Below, piece after piece: positions 9,066 to 18,292 of a stretch of DNA of 64,000 bases. The stretch is taken from the NCBI RefSeq assembly GCF_004745525.1, contig NZ_RKLY01000002.1:62001-126000 (forward strand), given 5' to 3'. The stretch comes from Companilactobacillus suantsaicola. Its GTDB lineage: Bacteria > Bacillota > Bacilli > Lactobacillales > Lactobacillaceae. Under the pieces are notes generated by a model, which was not told where the DNA came from, ran no database searches, and saw only the letters and a list, made by a program, of their open reading frames with translations. Within the stretch, counting starts at the first letter, position 1; the number at the start of each line of letters is the position of its first letter. Position numbers and translations under genes: made by a program.

Positions 9066-10357
9066 TTTTTTGTCTGTTGGTTAAGTGAATTTATTTCGGC
9101 ACACGCTTGCTTGATCTGCAAATTGTAATAATAATAATAAAAGTGCACTTCATCATCAAATGAATCCTTACCACGCCCAGCACGTCCAGCAATTTGAATT
9201 AACGAAGTTTTCGAAAATTCTTTAGCATCGGCATTCAGTACTATCACCATGATTTTTTTGAAAGTTACACCTCGTTCTAAAATCGTCGTGGTCAAAATGA
9301 CTTGAACTTGCCGCTCACGAAACTTCTGAACTTTTTCTAAACGCTGTGGATCTTTAGAACTGACCGTCACAAACGTTAAATTTGGAAATTCTCGATGCAA
9401 TTTTTTTGAAAAAGCCAACATTTCAGGAATTGAAGGAAAAAATAGCATTACACGGTGATTTTTAAAAGCTTGCTGCAAATGAAATTTTAAACGCGGATTA
9501 ATACCTAGAAAATCAATTTTTTTGAATAACAAATGACACCTTGGCTCCGGTAAAGGATGACCGTGAAATCTTTGATACAATTTAGTCAGTGAAATTTTTT
9601 TATTTTGCACTTCACTAATCAACTCTTTTGGAGGAGTTGCAGATAAGTAAGTAATCATTCCTGTTTTCTTTTTCGCTTTTTTAATAGCTTTATGCAACAT
9701 CAAACTACGGGCTAAAGGATAGGAATCTACTTCATCGACAATTAAAACATCAAAAGCTTTTTCAAATCGAATCAATTGATGCACCGTCATGACAGAAATC
9801 TGCGTCAGATGATACTTCTCCAAACTTTGACCGTGAAATAACCCAATCGAAGTATTAGGGAAAACCTTTTGTAACCGCGGAAATAATTCAATACAGACAT
9901 CCACCCTCGGTGAACAAATAGCAATCCTCTGTTGATTTTTCAAAGCTTGTTCAATTAAGGGAAAAGTCATCTCCGTTTTACCAGCTCCTGTCACTGCCCA
10001 GACTAAATGATCACGATGTTTTTTAAAGGCCTCTGTAAGCTCTCTGACACCCGTTTCTTGATTGGTTGTCAACTTACCATCCCACTTCAAATATTGACTC
10101 TGAACTGGAAATTTAAGTCCTGACGGCGTAATCAACAGTCGATCGTCTGTATTAATTTTCCCAAGATTGATACAATTACGACAATACTTGGTTTCACTAA
10201 TTGGCATCAAACAGCGACGGCAATAAACTTGCTTGTCCTCCTGATAAGTCGCTGAATAAATTTTTGCCCCATACACAAGCAGTGTCGAGATAGTATCTGA
10301 ATCCAAATCACGCAAATTAAATATGCGTCCACCTAAGTACTCTTCTAAATTTGTCAT
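9062..10357 (-). CDS. comFA: Competence DNA helicase ComFA
   Basis: 431 residues. A Cys4 zinc finger (CRRCLMPISETKYCRNC, about 45-61) is followed by a DEAD-like ATPase: Walker A AVTGAGKTEM, VDEVDSYPLARS, motif III TYLSATPP, and motif VI IQIAGRAGRGKD. ComFA powers import of single-stranded DNA through ComEC. It is the first gene of the comFA-comFC pair and diverges from the YigZ-family gene with only 32 bp between them. I see no clear competence-sigma promoter box in this short gap. Confidence 0.94.
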   Translation of the reverse strand: MTNLEEYLGGRIFNLRDLDSDTISTLLVYGAKIYSATYQEDKQVYCRRCLMPISETKYCRNCINLGKINTDDRLLITPSGLKFPVQSQYLKWDGKLTTNQETGVRELTEAFKKHRDHLVWAVTGAGKTEMTFPLIEQALKNQQRIAICSPRVDVCIELFPRLQKVFPNTSIGLFHGQSLEKYHLTQISVMTVHQLIRFEKAFDVLIVDEVDSYPLARSLMLHKAIKKAKKKTGMITYLSATPPKELISEVQNKKISLTKLYQRFHGHPLPEPRCHLLFKKIDFLGINPRLKFHLQQAFKNHRVMLFFPSIPEMLAFSKKLHREFPNLTFVTVSSKDPQRLEKVQKFRERQVQVILTTTILERGVTFKKIMVIVLNADAKEFSKTSLIQIAGRAGRGKDSFDDEVHFYYYYYNLQIKQACAEINSLNQQTKK

Positions 10358-10389
10358 ACTCTAAATTACGTTAAAAGGAGAAATTATTT

Positions 10390-11028
10390 TTGGAAAATTA
10401 TAAAACAATTGCCAAAACTGGTAGTTTCGAAAAAGATATTAAGAAATCACGCTTTATCGCCCACATCGCTCAGACTAATTCTGAAGCTGAAGCTAAGGCG
10501 TTCATTCAAAAAATCCGTGAACAAGAATCCGGTGCGACCCACAACTGTACAGCCTATATCGTCATGGAAAAGATTAAAACTGAAAGAATGTCCGACGATG
10601 GTGAACCTAGTGGTACAGCTGGTTCTCCGATTTTGAACGTCCTACAACAACAAGACCTACTAAATGTCTGTGTCGTAGTAACAAGATATTTTGGTGGTAT
10701 CAAATTAGGTGCCGGTGGTTTAATCAGAGCTTATTCATCAACCACGGCTGAAGCCATCAGAGATATTGGTTTGGTAGAAAATCGGATTCAACAAGGTTTT
10801 GAATTAACAATTCCCTACCACCTTTTCGACAAGTTTGAAAATTATGCTAAAAACGAAAAAATCATTTTAGAAAACAAACAATTCGCAGCCGACATTAAAT
10901 GTGAGATTTTCTTGGATCTAGATACTACAGATCAAGCCATCCAGGATATAAAAGACCTCTTTCAAAATCAAATTACGCTAAAAGAAACCAAAAAAACTTA
11001 CAAACAAGTTCCCATTGAGGCTAATTAA
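10390..11028 (+). CDS. YigZ/IMPACT family protein (YvyE)
   Basis: 212 residues. The N-terminal UPF0029/IMPACT domain carries SRFIAHIAQ, SDDGEPSGTAGSPIL and VVVTRYFGGIKLGAGGLIRA, and a DUF1949 domain follows (about 135-205). The start is TTG 10390 (AAAGGAG upstream; MENYKTIAKTGSF). The biochemical role is unclear: the family has been linked to translation regulation and to peptidase activity. It is divergent from comFA and ends in a family T hairpin shared with the convergent HTH gene. Confidence 0.9.
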   Translation: MENYKTIAKTGSFEKDIKKSRFIAHIAQTNSEAEAKAFIQKIREQESGATHNCTAYIVMEKIKTERMSDDGEPSGTAGSPILNVLQQQDLLNVCVVVTRYFGGIKLGAGGLIRAYSSTTAEAIRDIGLVENRIQQGFELTIPYHLFDKFENYAKNEKIILENKQFAADIKCEIFLDLDTTDQAIQDIKDLFQNQITLKETKKTYKQVPIEAN

Positions 11029-11056
11029 ATTCACATTAATTGCCGTTAATATTTCC

Positions 11057-11132
11057 AAAAAACAGCATCCATGTCCTGATACGTAAGAACGACTTATAGT
11101 CAACTACGTCCTAGGAATAGATGCTGTTTTTT
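11057..11132. terminator. Family T hairpin, copy T1, between convergent genes
   Basis: AACAGCATC pairs with GATGCTGTT; the inner part TACGTAAG / CTACGT also pairs. A-rich on the left and T-rich on the right, so it can end transcription from both sides. Related copies lie at 29325 and 38400. Confidence 0.8.
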
Positions 11133-11139
11133 ACACTAA

Positions 11140-11904
11140 TCAATCATATTTACCAGTTTGAACCGTAAAAGCAACATTATCATTGCCTTTACCTTTGTAA
11201 CTCTTTTGACCTTCACGCCACATCTGATACATCTCACGATACTTAGCGTAATCAGGATACATATTGTTACGGATTCCCCTAGGAATTGCATCCCAGTTTA
11301 CAAAATTAATCCGTGAAACGTAAATTCCTCGATGTCTAACCATAGCATATGGTTTATCCTTTGGTGGCAATCCACCATAAAACGTCAGAAACATTGAATC
11401 CCCAAAAGCATTGTCCGTTACAACCATGTGCTTAAAAGGACTTCCCAAAGTCTTTTTAGTTTTATTTCCCACTTTTACTTGCACATAATCCGAATCATTT
11501 GCAGTCTCTTCGGTTGGTAAAGCTGCATAGCCAATTTTAGTTTGAAGCAAAGGATTAAACCGGTCGACGGTCACATTCTTATACTGATACGTCGAAAGAA
11601 AAATAAAGCCACCACCAACGAAAATCAAGATAGCAATCACAATGATCAGCCATTTCTTGTAAACCTTTTTTAATTTCAAATCTTTATCAATCTTTGCCAC
11701 TGTTGTCACATCTCCCTTTAAAAATTCATCCAAAGAGACATCCAAAATAGAACTTAAATTGATCAATAACGAAATATCTGGATAAGTTCGACCAGTTTCC
11801 CAACTCGAAATTGTTTTATCCGAAACATTTAATTTCAATGCTAGTTCTCGTTGCGTTAAATCGTTTTGTTTACGATACTTCTTCAATTGTTCACTTAATT
11901 CCAT
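11140..11904 (-). CDS. HTH (XRE) regulator with membrane anchor
   Basis: About 254 residues. An N-terminal Cro/CI-type HTH (LTQRELALKLNVSDKTISSWETGRTYPDISLL, residues about 18-50; quoted here in part as LTQRELALKLNVSDKTISSW) is followed by a Lys-rich link, one membrane helix (LIIVIAILIFVGGGFIFL) and an extracytoplasmic region of about 140 residues with no family I recognise. This layout suggests an envelope-sensing regulator (inference). I prefer the second ATG at 11904 because AGGAG is better spaced than for 11910. Confidence 0.78.
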   Translation of the reverse strand: MELSEQLKKYRKQNDLTQRELALKLNVSDKTISSWETGRTYPDISLLINLSSILDVSLDEFLKGDVTTVAKIDKDLKLKKVYKKWLIIVIAILIFVGGGFIFLSTYQYKNVTVDRFNPLLQTKIGYAALPTEETANDSDYVQVKVGNKTKKTLGSPFKHMVVTDNAFGDSMFLTFYGGLPPKDKPYAMVRHRGIYVSRINFVNWDAIPRGIRNNMYPDYAKYREMYQMWREGQKSYKGKGNDNVAFTVQTGKYD

Positions 11905-12011
11905 TTTCATCTCTCCTCAATTCACATTTAAAAGGATTTTCTACCTACATACTACCTATGTCCTGTAGATAGGCAACAGTTCTTGAGTCTAGCAATTGTA
12001 GAATCTATCTT

Positions 12012-12052
12012 TAGACAAAAAAAACAGGCGTTATAACGACGTCTGTTAATTT
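12012..12052 (-). terminator. Terminator after tagO-like gene
   Basis: Minus strand AACAGACGTCGTTATAACG then CCTGTT and eight T; the stem overlaps the stop codon region. Confidence 0.75.
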
Positions 12053-13140
12053 TTCTTTTCTAATCGTTTGATAAATTTTTGTATTGCCCGCAATAATGGT
12101 TGGCGATTGTCACCTAACAGTCCAATCGATTCGATAAATAATTCCAATCCTATCAAAACTCCGACTGTCAGTAAAATGCTACCCCACAGAGTTGAAAGTG
12201 GGTATAACAGTGAGATGAAGGCAAAGACTAAAGATAATCCATAAATAACCAAAACAGTTTGGCGATGTGACAAACCTAACTGCATTAACCGGTGATGCAA
12301 ATGATGTTTATCAGCTTGCATGATCGGTTTTTTGTTTAATAAACGTCTTAAAATCGCATAGACAGTATCAGTAATCGGCACTCCCATGATAACGACTGGC
12401 ATTAACAAAGTAACGAAAGTAACGTTCTTCAAACCTTTTAATGAGAAGACTGCCATCATGAAACCGATGAACAATGAACCCGTGTCACCTAAAAAGATGC
12501 TAGCCGGATGGAAATTGTGCGGCAAGAAACCAACTAATGCAAAGACTAAAGCAAAAATCCAAATTGCAACATAAACGTTGGTTAGGTTTAGGAAGAAGTA
12601 TGCCATCACGCCCATGGTAAACAGCGCAATAATCGAAACTCCAGTTGCCAAACCATCCAACCCATCGATCAAGTTAACCGCGTTGGTAATTGCAATAATC
12701 CAAATAATCGTAATCGGTAAACTCCACCAACCCAATTCAAACGAACCAATGATTGGTAAAGTAACCTCATTCATTCTGATTCCTGCGAGAAAATAAATAA
12801 CTAATGAGGCTGCAAAAATTCCAGCTAATTTAGCTTTTGGTGATAATTCACGAATATCATCAATGATTCCTGTCAAGACGATAATACACTCGGCTAAAAA
12901 GACACTGAACAATTCGTGTGTTGGGAATTGTTCACGCAACAAAGCAAACGTAGCAAAGTTAAATGCAATAAAAATAGCCAAACCGCCCATGGTAGGCATT
13001 GGCTTGATATTGACACGCCTTGCATTTGGTTTGTCAACTGCACCTAAAATATAGGCTAACTTTACTACGAAAGGAGTTATGATGGCCGATATAATCATCG
13101 TTAAAAATAATTTTACTATTACACTAAACATACCCGACAT
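12046..13140 (-). CDS. tagO: Undecaprenyl-phosphate N-acetylglucosaminyl 1-phosphate transferase (TagO/WecA family)
   Basis: About 364 residues with roughly 11 membrane helices. Family motifs of polyprenyl-phosphate HexNAc-1-P transferases are present: MPTMGGLAIF, NAVNLIDGLDGLATGVS with the catalytic Asp pair, FLGDTGSLFIGF, and the HHLHHRLMQLG loop. It starts wall teichoic acid or other envelope glycan synthesis by loading sugar-1-P on undecaprenyl phosphate. The ATG at 13140 is preferred (GGAAAGTGAG upstream) over a GTG at 13155. It stands alone between rny and the HTH gene, with its own terminator. Confidence 0.9.
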   Translation of the reverse strand: MSGMFSVIVKLFLTMIISAIITPFVVKLAYILGAVDKPNARRVNIKPMPTMGGLAIFIAFNFATFALLREQFPTHELFSVFLAECIIVLTGIIDDIRELSPKAKLAGIFAASLVIYFLAGIRMNEVTLPIIGSFELGWWSLPITIIWIIAITNAVNLIDGLDGLATGVSIIALFTMGVMAYFFLNLTNVYVAIWIFALVFALVGFLPHNFHPASIFLGDTGSLFIGFMMAVFSLKGLKNVTFVTLLMPVVIMGVPITDTVYAILRRLLNKKPIMQADKHHLHHRLMQLGLSHRQTVLVIYGLSLVFAFISLLYPLSTLWGSILLTVGVLIGLELFIESIGLLGDNRQPLLRAIQKFIKRLEKKN

Positions 13141-13206
13141 TTTTGAAAAACTCACTTTCCATTAATAGAACAATTATACAATACCAAATCCCTAAACAAA
13201 AAGGAA

Positions 13207-13246
13207 ATTAAAAAAGAGCGTATCCAACGATACACCCCTCTTATTT
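13207..13246 (-). terminator. Terminator after rny
   Basis: Minus strand AGAGGGGTGTATC-GTTG-GATACGCTCT followed by six T; a three-base bulge in the stem. Confidence 0.8.
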
Positions 13247-14806
13247 AGCCAATTCTACTTTTCTAATTTCACGTACAACAGTAACTTTAATGTGACCAGG
13301 ATACTCAAGATTCTGTTCAATTTCCCCTTTAATATCACGAGCTAAGATTGCAGCTTGATCATCAGAAATCTCTTCCGGTTTGACCATGACACGAATTTCA
13401 TGACCAGCCTGAATAGCATAACAGTGATCAACGCCATCATGCTTATTGGCAATTTCTTCAAGTTTTTCAAGTCGATGAATATAATTTTCCATCGATTCTG
13501 ATCTTGCACCTGGACGTGCAGCCGAAATTGCATCAGCAGTTGCAACAATTGTTGCAATAAATGATGTTGGTTCTACATCCCCATGATGTGAAGCAATCGT
13601 ATTAACGACTACCTCTGGTTCTTTATACTTAGTAGCGATATCAACACCTATTTCAACGTGTGACCCATCGACCTCACGATCGATAGCCTTGCCGATATCG
13701 TGTAATAAACCTGCTCGTTTTGCTAACATAACATCTTCACCCATTTCAGCAGCCATTACAGCGGATAATTTAGCTACTTCGATTGAGTGACTTAAAACAT
13801 TTTGACCGTAACTTGTACGATATTGCATACGTCCAATAATCTTGATCAAATCAGGATTAATCGAACTGATACCTAAACTATAAATGGTCTGTTCACCGAT
13901 TTCACGAATGTGATCATCCATTTCTTTACGAGCTTTATCAACCATCTCTTCGATTCTAGCTGGATGAATTCGCCCATCTTCAATTAATTTTTCAAGTGCC
14001 ATTCGAGCGATTTCTCTTCTGACAGGGTCAAAAGCACTCAAAGCGACTGCTTCAGGAGTATCATCAATAATCAAATCTACCCCTGTCAAAGCCTCAATTG
14101 TCCGAATATTTCTACCTTCACGACCAATGATTCTCCCCTTCATGTCCTCATTAGGCAAGGTAACAGTCGTAACTGTGTTTTCGGAAACCGTATCGGCGGC
14201 ACTTCTTTGAATAGCTGCAACAATTAATTCTTTTGCGTCTTTTTCAACGTGTTGCTTAGCTTGTTCTTCACTTTCTTTAATCATCTTGGCACGCTCATGT
14301 ACCAATTCTTTGTTTAACTTACCAAGAATAATCTTTCTTGCTTGTTCACGTGTTAAGTTACTTACTCTTACCAGCTCCGCTTGCTGTTCGTTAAGAGTTT
14401 CAGTCAATTGTTTATCTTTTTCACTAAGTTTATGTTGTCGTGCTGAAATGTCATTTTCGTTCTTCTCGATATTTTCCTCACGCTTTTCAAGCGATTGGTC
14501 TTTCTTGTCCAAAATGTCTTGTCTTTCGAGAATGCGATTTTCTTGTTTCTGAATGTCTTTACGACGTTCCTTCAATTCATCTTCCTGTTTCTCACGATAT
14601 TGATGAATCTCATCTTTGGCTTCAAGAAGCGTCTCCTTTTTCAAGGATTTAGCAGCTTTCTTTGCGTCCGAAACAATGTCTTCAGCAGTTTGTTTAGCTT
14701 GTGAAAGTTTCTTTTCGTAAGCATCTTTACAGAGAGCATATCCGAATAGTATACCTACGATCAATGTTACTAGAGCGAAAGAGAAGGTTATGATAGCTGG
14801 ATACAC
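13241..14806 (-). CDS. rny: Ribonuclease Y
   Basis: 521 residues. One N-terminal membrane helix (about 5-24), a long charged coiled coil (about 30-200), a KH RNA-binding domain with [19 protein letters not shown], and an HD domain with [10 protein letters not shown]. RNase Y is the membrane-bound endonuclease that starts mRNA decay in Firmicutes. Start is GTG 14806 with TGGAGGTGAT upstream. It lies downstream of recA as in Bacillus, with a terminator between them. Confidence 0.96.
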   Translation of the reverse strand: MYPAIITFSFALVTLIVGILFGYALCKDAYEKKLSQAKQTAEDIVSDAKKAAKSLKKETLLEAKDEIHQYREKQEDELKERRKDIQKQENRILERQDILDKKDQSLEKREENIEKNENDISARQHKLSEKDKQLTETLNEQQAELVRVSNLTREQARKIILGKLNKELVHERAKMIKESEEQAKQHVEKDAKELIVAAIQRSAADTVSENTVTTVTLPNEDMKGRIIGREGRNIRTIEALTGVDLIIDDTPEAVALSAFDPVRREIARMALEKLIEDGRIHPARIEEMVDKARKEMDDHIREIGEQTIYSLGISSINPDLIKIIGRMQYRTSYGQNVLSHSIEVAKLSAVMAAEMGEDVMLAKRAGLLHDIGKAIDREVDGSHVEIGVDIATKYKEPEVVVNTIASHHGDVEPTSFIATIVATADAISAARPGARSESMENYIHRLEKLEEIANKHDGVDHCYAIQAGHEIRVMVKPEEISDDQAAILARDIKGEIEQNLEYPGHIKVTVVREIRKVELAK

Positions 14807-14922
14807 GCTATCACCTCCATATTTGCTTTTTTAAAAGATTTGTTTGTAAAATTTATTGTTACAAATTATTTACATACAACTTAATATTATAGAATAAATA
14901 TAGCCTGTCAACCAAGTAAAAA

Positions 14923-14953
14923 GAAAAAAAGAGACTTATTCAGTCTCTTTTTT
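14923..14953 (-). terminator. Terminator after recA
   Basis: Minus strand AAAGAGACT-gaat-AAGTCTCTTT then T tract; its stem lies at the recA stop. Confidence 0.88.
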
Positions 14954-16081
14954 ATTGGAATCAGGAATTAAATCAATATTTTCGCTCTTTTTATCGTCAG
15001 ATTTTGAATCTTTTTTAGCTTTTGAATCTTTTTTATCTTCCGCCTTGTCATCTGGATCAGACTTGTCAGCGTCAGCATCTTCTTTTTTACCATCCATGCC
15101 ATAAGCGTCACGGACCTTTTTCTTGATTTCTTCCATCTTGTCAGGATTTTCAGCCAAGTAAGTCTTAGCGTTCTCACGACCTTGACCGATTCTTTCATCA
15201 CCGTATGAGTACCAAGAGCCACTCTTATCGATAATATCTTTATCGACAGCCATATCAACTAACTCACCAGTTTGGGAAATACCTTTACCATACATAATAT
15301 CAACTAAAGCAACTTTAAATGGTGGAGCCACCTTGTTCTTAACAACTTTAATTTTAGTTCTGTTACCAATAACGTCAGAACCATCTTTAATTTGTTCAGC
15401 ACGACGGACTTCTAGTCTGATTGTTGAATAGAATTTCAAAGCGCGTCCACCAGGAGTAGTTTCAGGGTTACCAAACATGATACCGACTTTTTCACGGATT
15501 TGGTTGATAAAGAGCGCAATCGTCTTAGTTTTATTAATTGAACCAGACAATTTTCTAAGGGCTTGAGACATCAATCTAGCTTGTAGACCAACGTGAGCAT
15601 CACCCATTTCACCTTCAATTTCAGCACGTGGAACTAAGGCTGCAACTGAATCGACAACGACGATGTCGACCGCACCACTGGATACCAAGGCATCAGCAAT
15701 TTCCAAACCTTGTTCACCAGTATCTGGTTGAGAAAGTAATAAATCATCAATATTAACACCTAATGCTTTAGCATATTCAGGATCCATGGCGTTTTCAGCA
15801 TCAATATAAGCTGCTGTTCCACCTTGTTTTTGCACTTCAGCAACAGCGTGCAAGGCGACGGTAGTTTTACCAGAACTTTCTGGACCATAGATTTCAACGA
15901 TTCTTCCACGAGGAAATCCACCAACACCTAGCGCATTGTCTAAGGCTAGTGAACCTGTTGAAACTGTTGAAATTTGGGTGTTCAAATCATCACCCATTCT
16001 CATAATGGCACCTTTACCAAAATCCTTTTCAATCTTCTTTAAGGCTACATCCAAAGCCTTTTGACGTTCATCTTTAGCCAA
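14936..16081 (-). CDS. recA: Recombinase RecA
   Basis: 381 residues. Walker [14 protein letters not shown], the MAW region, loop L1/L2 sequences ([20 protein letters not shown]) and the core ATPase are complete; the tail is very rich in Lys and Asp ([20 protein letters not shown]). RecA pairs DNA strands for recombination and triggers LexA cleavage. I place the start at TTG 16081 ([11 protein letters not shown]) because AGGAGG sits ideally upstream; the ATG codons further up would put that site inside the gene. A LexA-type box and a -35/-10 pair precede it. Confidence 0.96.
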   Translation of the reverse strand: MAKDERQKALDVALKKIEKDFGKGAIMRMGDDLNTQISTVSTGSLALDNALGVGGFPRGRIVEIYGPESSGKTTVALHAVAEVQKQGGTAAYIDAENAMDPEYAKALGVNIDDLLLSQPDTGEQGLEIADALVSSGAVDIVVVDSVAALVPRAEIEGEMGDAHVGLQARLMSQALRKLSGSINKTKTIALFINQIREKVGIMFGNPETTPGGRALKFYSTIRLEVRRAEQIKDGSDVIGNRTKIKVVKNKVAPPFKVALVDIMYGKGISQTGELVDMAVDKDIIDKSGSWYSYGDERIGQGRENAKTYLAENPDKMEEIKKKVRDAYGMDGKKEDADADKSDPDDKAEDKKDSKAKKDSKSDDKKSENIDLIPDSNKKETE

Positions 16082-16113
16082 ATTCTTTCCTCCTAATGCA
16101 TTCATCACTAAGT

Positions 16114-16142
16114 ATATTATTAGTAATTCACCAAAAAAGCAA
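16114..16142 (-). promoter_or_regulatory. recA promoter
   Basis: Minus strand TTGCTT (16142-16137), 17 bp, TAATAT (16119-16114), ending about 33 bp before the recA start. It lies directly downstream of the LexA-type box. Confidence 0.65.
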
Positions 16143-16150
16143 GAAAAAAG

Positions 16151-16164
16151 CGAACAAATGTTTG
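16151..16164. promoter_or_regulatory. LexA (SOS) box upstream of recA
   Basis: CGAACAAATGTTTG matches the Gram-positive SOS box CGAACRNRYGTTYC at 13 of 14 positions. It is about 9 bp upstream of the -35 and within the short pncC-recA gap, as expected for SOS control of recA. Confidence 0.75.
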
Positions 16165-16168
16165 TTCT

Positions 16169-16708
16169 TTATAAAATTTTCCAAATGAGAGCAAATCCGC
16201 AAAGAACTGACTTCAAACGAATCGCTTGTCTAGAGCCTGTAAAGTGGAATTTTTGAATTTCTTTTTCTTGATTTTTCCGATTCGTAGCACCGATAAAGAC
16301 GGTACCAACTGGATTTCCTTCCAATGGATCCGGGCCGGCCACCCCAGTGAAACCGAGTCCTAAGTCAGCCGATAACTTTTCAGCAGACAATTTGGACATA
16401 GCTTCAGCAACTGGTGCACTCACAACCGTATATTGCTCAATAAGCTTTGGATTCATCCCTAGAAGATCGATTTTTACTGAATCAGCATAAGTGACAAAGC
16501 CACCATCAAAGACGTTAGAGGCTCCAGGAACGGATGCTACAGTAGCTTGAAATAATCCCGCCGTCAAACTTTCGGCAGCCGTCACTTTTAAGTGCTTTTC
16601 TTTCAACAAATCGATTGTTTTAGTTGAGAAATCTTGCCATTTTGTTGGCATGCCCTTTTCAAAATCAGTCGTTTCAACATTTTTTAAAATATTGTTTGCT
16701 TCATCCAT
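16169..16708 (-). CDS. CinA C-terminal domain protein / nicotinamide-nucleotide amidase (PncC-like)
   Basis: About 179 residues. It covers only the CinA C-terminal amidase domain: KVTAAESLTAGLFQATVASV, GGFVTYADSVKIDLLG, GFTGVAGPDPLEGNPVGTVFIG. Full-length CinA of Firmicutes is about 410 residues with an N-terminal MoCF-like domain, which is missing here, and the 23-bp gap to pgsA leaves no room for it. The domain deamidates NMN in pyridine-nucleotide recycling. ATG 16708 follows GGAAGTGAG. It keeps the pgsA-cinA-recA order, so the gene probably lost its 5' half while staying in place. Confidence 0.85.
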   Translation of the reverse strand: MDEANNILKNVETTDFEKGMPTKWQDFSTKTIDLLKEKHLKVTAAESLTAGLFQATVASVPGASNVFDGGFVTYADSVKIDLLGMNPKLIEQYTVVSAPVAEAMSKLSAEKLSADLGLGFTGVAGPDPLEGNPVGTVFIGATNRKNQEKEIQKFHFTGSRQAIRLKSVLCGFALIWKIL

Positions 16709-16731
16709 TGCTCTCACTTCCAAATTACGTA

Positions 16732-17316
16732 TTATCTTTTGAAAATATCTCTAGCTTGATAGAAATAATCAGCACCTGAGTAAATTGTAAAAATCAAACA
16801 GATGTATAAGAAAATTTGTCCGATTGGAATATTAATTGCTGAGAAGAAAATATTATGCATCAACAAGAAAATAATTGCCAACATTTGAGTAGTAGTTTTG
16901 ATCTTACCAGGCATTTGTGCGGCCATGACCTTGCCACCCTCTTCTAAAACAATCGTTCGCAAACCAGTAACAGCTAATTCACGACAAACGATAATTGCTA
17001 CGACCCAAGCTGGAGCCATTTTAAAACTTACTAGAAAAATAAAGGCTGTCATAACGAGCATTTTATCTGCCAACGTATCAGCAAACTTACCGAAGTTAGT
17101 TACCAAATGATGTTTTCTAGCAATCTTTCCGTCTGCTAAATCTGTCAATGATGCAGCAATAAAGACTACCGTTGCAAAGACGTGACTCATTGGAATCAAG
17201 TCTCCTAAAACGAATAGGTCTCCCCAATCAGACCAATCAAACGCAAGTAAAATAATAAATACCGGTATTAAGAAAATTCGAATCATGGTTAATTTGTTAG
17301 GTAAATTCCAAACCAT
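16732..17316 (-). CDS. pgsA: CDP-diacylglycerol-glycerol-3-phosphate 3-phosphatidyltransferase
   Basis: 194 residues with about four to six membrane helices. The CDP-alcohol phosphatidyltransferase signature DG-x2-AR-x8-G-x3-D-x3-D is seen in TDLADGKIARKHHLVTNFGK followed by FADTLADK. It makes phosphatidylglycerol phosphate, the precursor of phosphatidylglycerol and cardiolipin. ATG 17316 with GGAGGAT upstream is chosen over an overlapping TTG. It lies in the ymf-pgsA-cinA-recA cluster. Confidence 0.95.
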   Translation of the reverse strand: MVWNLPNKLTMIRIFLIPVFIILLAFDWSDWGDLFVLGDLIPMSHVFATVVFIAASLTDLADGKIARKHHLVTNFGKFADTLADKMLVMTAFIFLVSFKMAPAWVVAIIVCRELAVTGLRTIVLEEGGKVMAAQMPGKIKTTTQMLAIIFLLMHNIFFSAINIPIGQIFLYICLIFTIYSGADYFYQARDIFKR

Positions 17317-17344
17317 TAAAATATCCTCCAAAAAAATGTGTTTT

Positions 17345-17388
17345 TAAAAAATAATGGTGCCCACCATAAATAGATTAGACACCATTAG
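17345..17388 (-). terminator. Terminator after ymfM
   Basis: Minus strand TAATGGTG ... CACCATTA followed by six T; the loop can fold further. It separates ymfM from pgsA. Confidence 0.75.
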
Positions 17389-17389
17389 T

Positions 17390-18229
17390 TTATTTTTCAA
17401 CATTAAATGTAAGTGTTCTGACAATTGAACTGTTATCACTGCTACTCAAGTCTATAGACTTGCCATCAATCGTAATTGTTGTGTTATTAACATTACCAGT
17501 TTGAATCTTGAAACTAGTAGTATCAGCAGGCACAGTAGTTTCTTTCTTTTCATCAGCACTAAGAGCTTGTTGCCAAGTGGTGTTTGAACCTTCTGTAAAT
17601 TGGATCCAAGCTTGACCATTCTTGGCAGCAACTTCAACCTTCAAGCCATCTGTAGGCATATTCTTAACTGTATAAGTATCAGCTGTATCTGTTTTCGTGA
17701 CACTAACCGTCTTCGTTGCTGCTTTCTTAGTTTCCTTTTTAGCAGTGGTCTTCTTAGCTTTTTTTGTCTTCTTCTTTGTGGTTTGTTCCGTATTATCCTT
17801 AGGAATTGTCACACTAGAAGTACTTTGAGAGCGATGGATCATTCCAAAAGCAATTACACCGATAATTACTAAAACAACGATTCCAACAACGATTTGGGGA
17901 ATATAATTACCTAAATTAGAGAAGAATGAATTGGATTCTTCTTTGATCGTACGAGTCTTTGTTTCTTGTGGTGCGGCTTCTTGCTTAGGTTGTGAATTAG
18001 GAATATCTGCTTTATATTCCTCTAACAAGTCATCGCTTGAAATACCGACAGCATCTGAATACTGTTTGATAAATGCTCTGACATAAAAGTCACCTGGAAG
18101 ATGATCAAATTGACCTTCTTCGATTGCGATTAAATATCTCTTTTGTATTTTTGTGATTTGTTGTAAATCATCAATTGTGTAGCCCTTTTTGATACGGGCA
18201 TTTCTTAACTTTTGGCCAATTTCGTCCAT
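17390..18229 (-). CDS. ymfM: RodZ-like HTH membrane protein (YmfM family)
   Basis: 279 residues. The N-terminal HTH_25 domain (GQKLRNARIKKGYTIDDLQQ, IQKRYLIAIEEGQFDHLPGD) is followed by one membrane helix (about 112-130), a Lys/Thr-rich linker (KKKTKKAKKTTAKKETKK) and a C-terminal extracytoplasmic DUF4115-like domain (about 200-279). This is the layout of RodZ, which links MreB to the rod-shape machinery. The gene is part of the ymf cluster. Role in cell shape is inferred from the family. Confidence 0.87.
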   Translation of the reverse strand: MDEIGQKLRNARIKKGYTIDDLQQITKIQKRYLIAIEEGQFDHLPGDFYVRAFIKQYSDAVGISSDDLLEEYKADIPNSQPKQEAAPQETKTRTIKEESNSFFSNLGNYIPQIVVGIVVLVIIGVIAFGMIHRSQSTSSVTIPKDNTEQTTKKKTKKAKKTTAKKETKKAATKTVSVTKTDTADTYTVKNMPTDGLKVEVAAKNGQAWIQFTEGSNTTWQQALSADEKKETTVPADTTSFKIQTGNVNNTTITIDGKSIDLSSSDNSSIVRTLTFNVEK

Positions 18230-18292
18230 TATTTACCACCGATTAACTAATTTTTCTAAGTATAACATAAATTATTATCTAACTACCAACGA

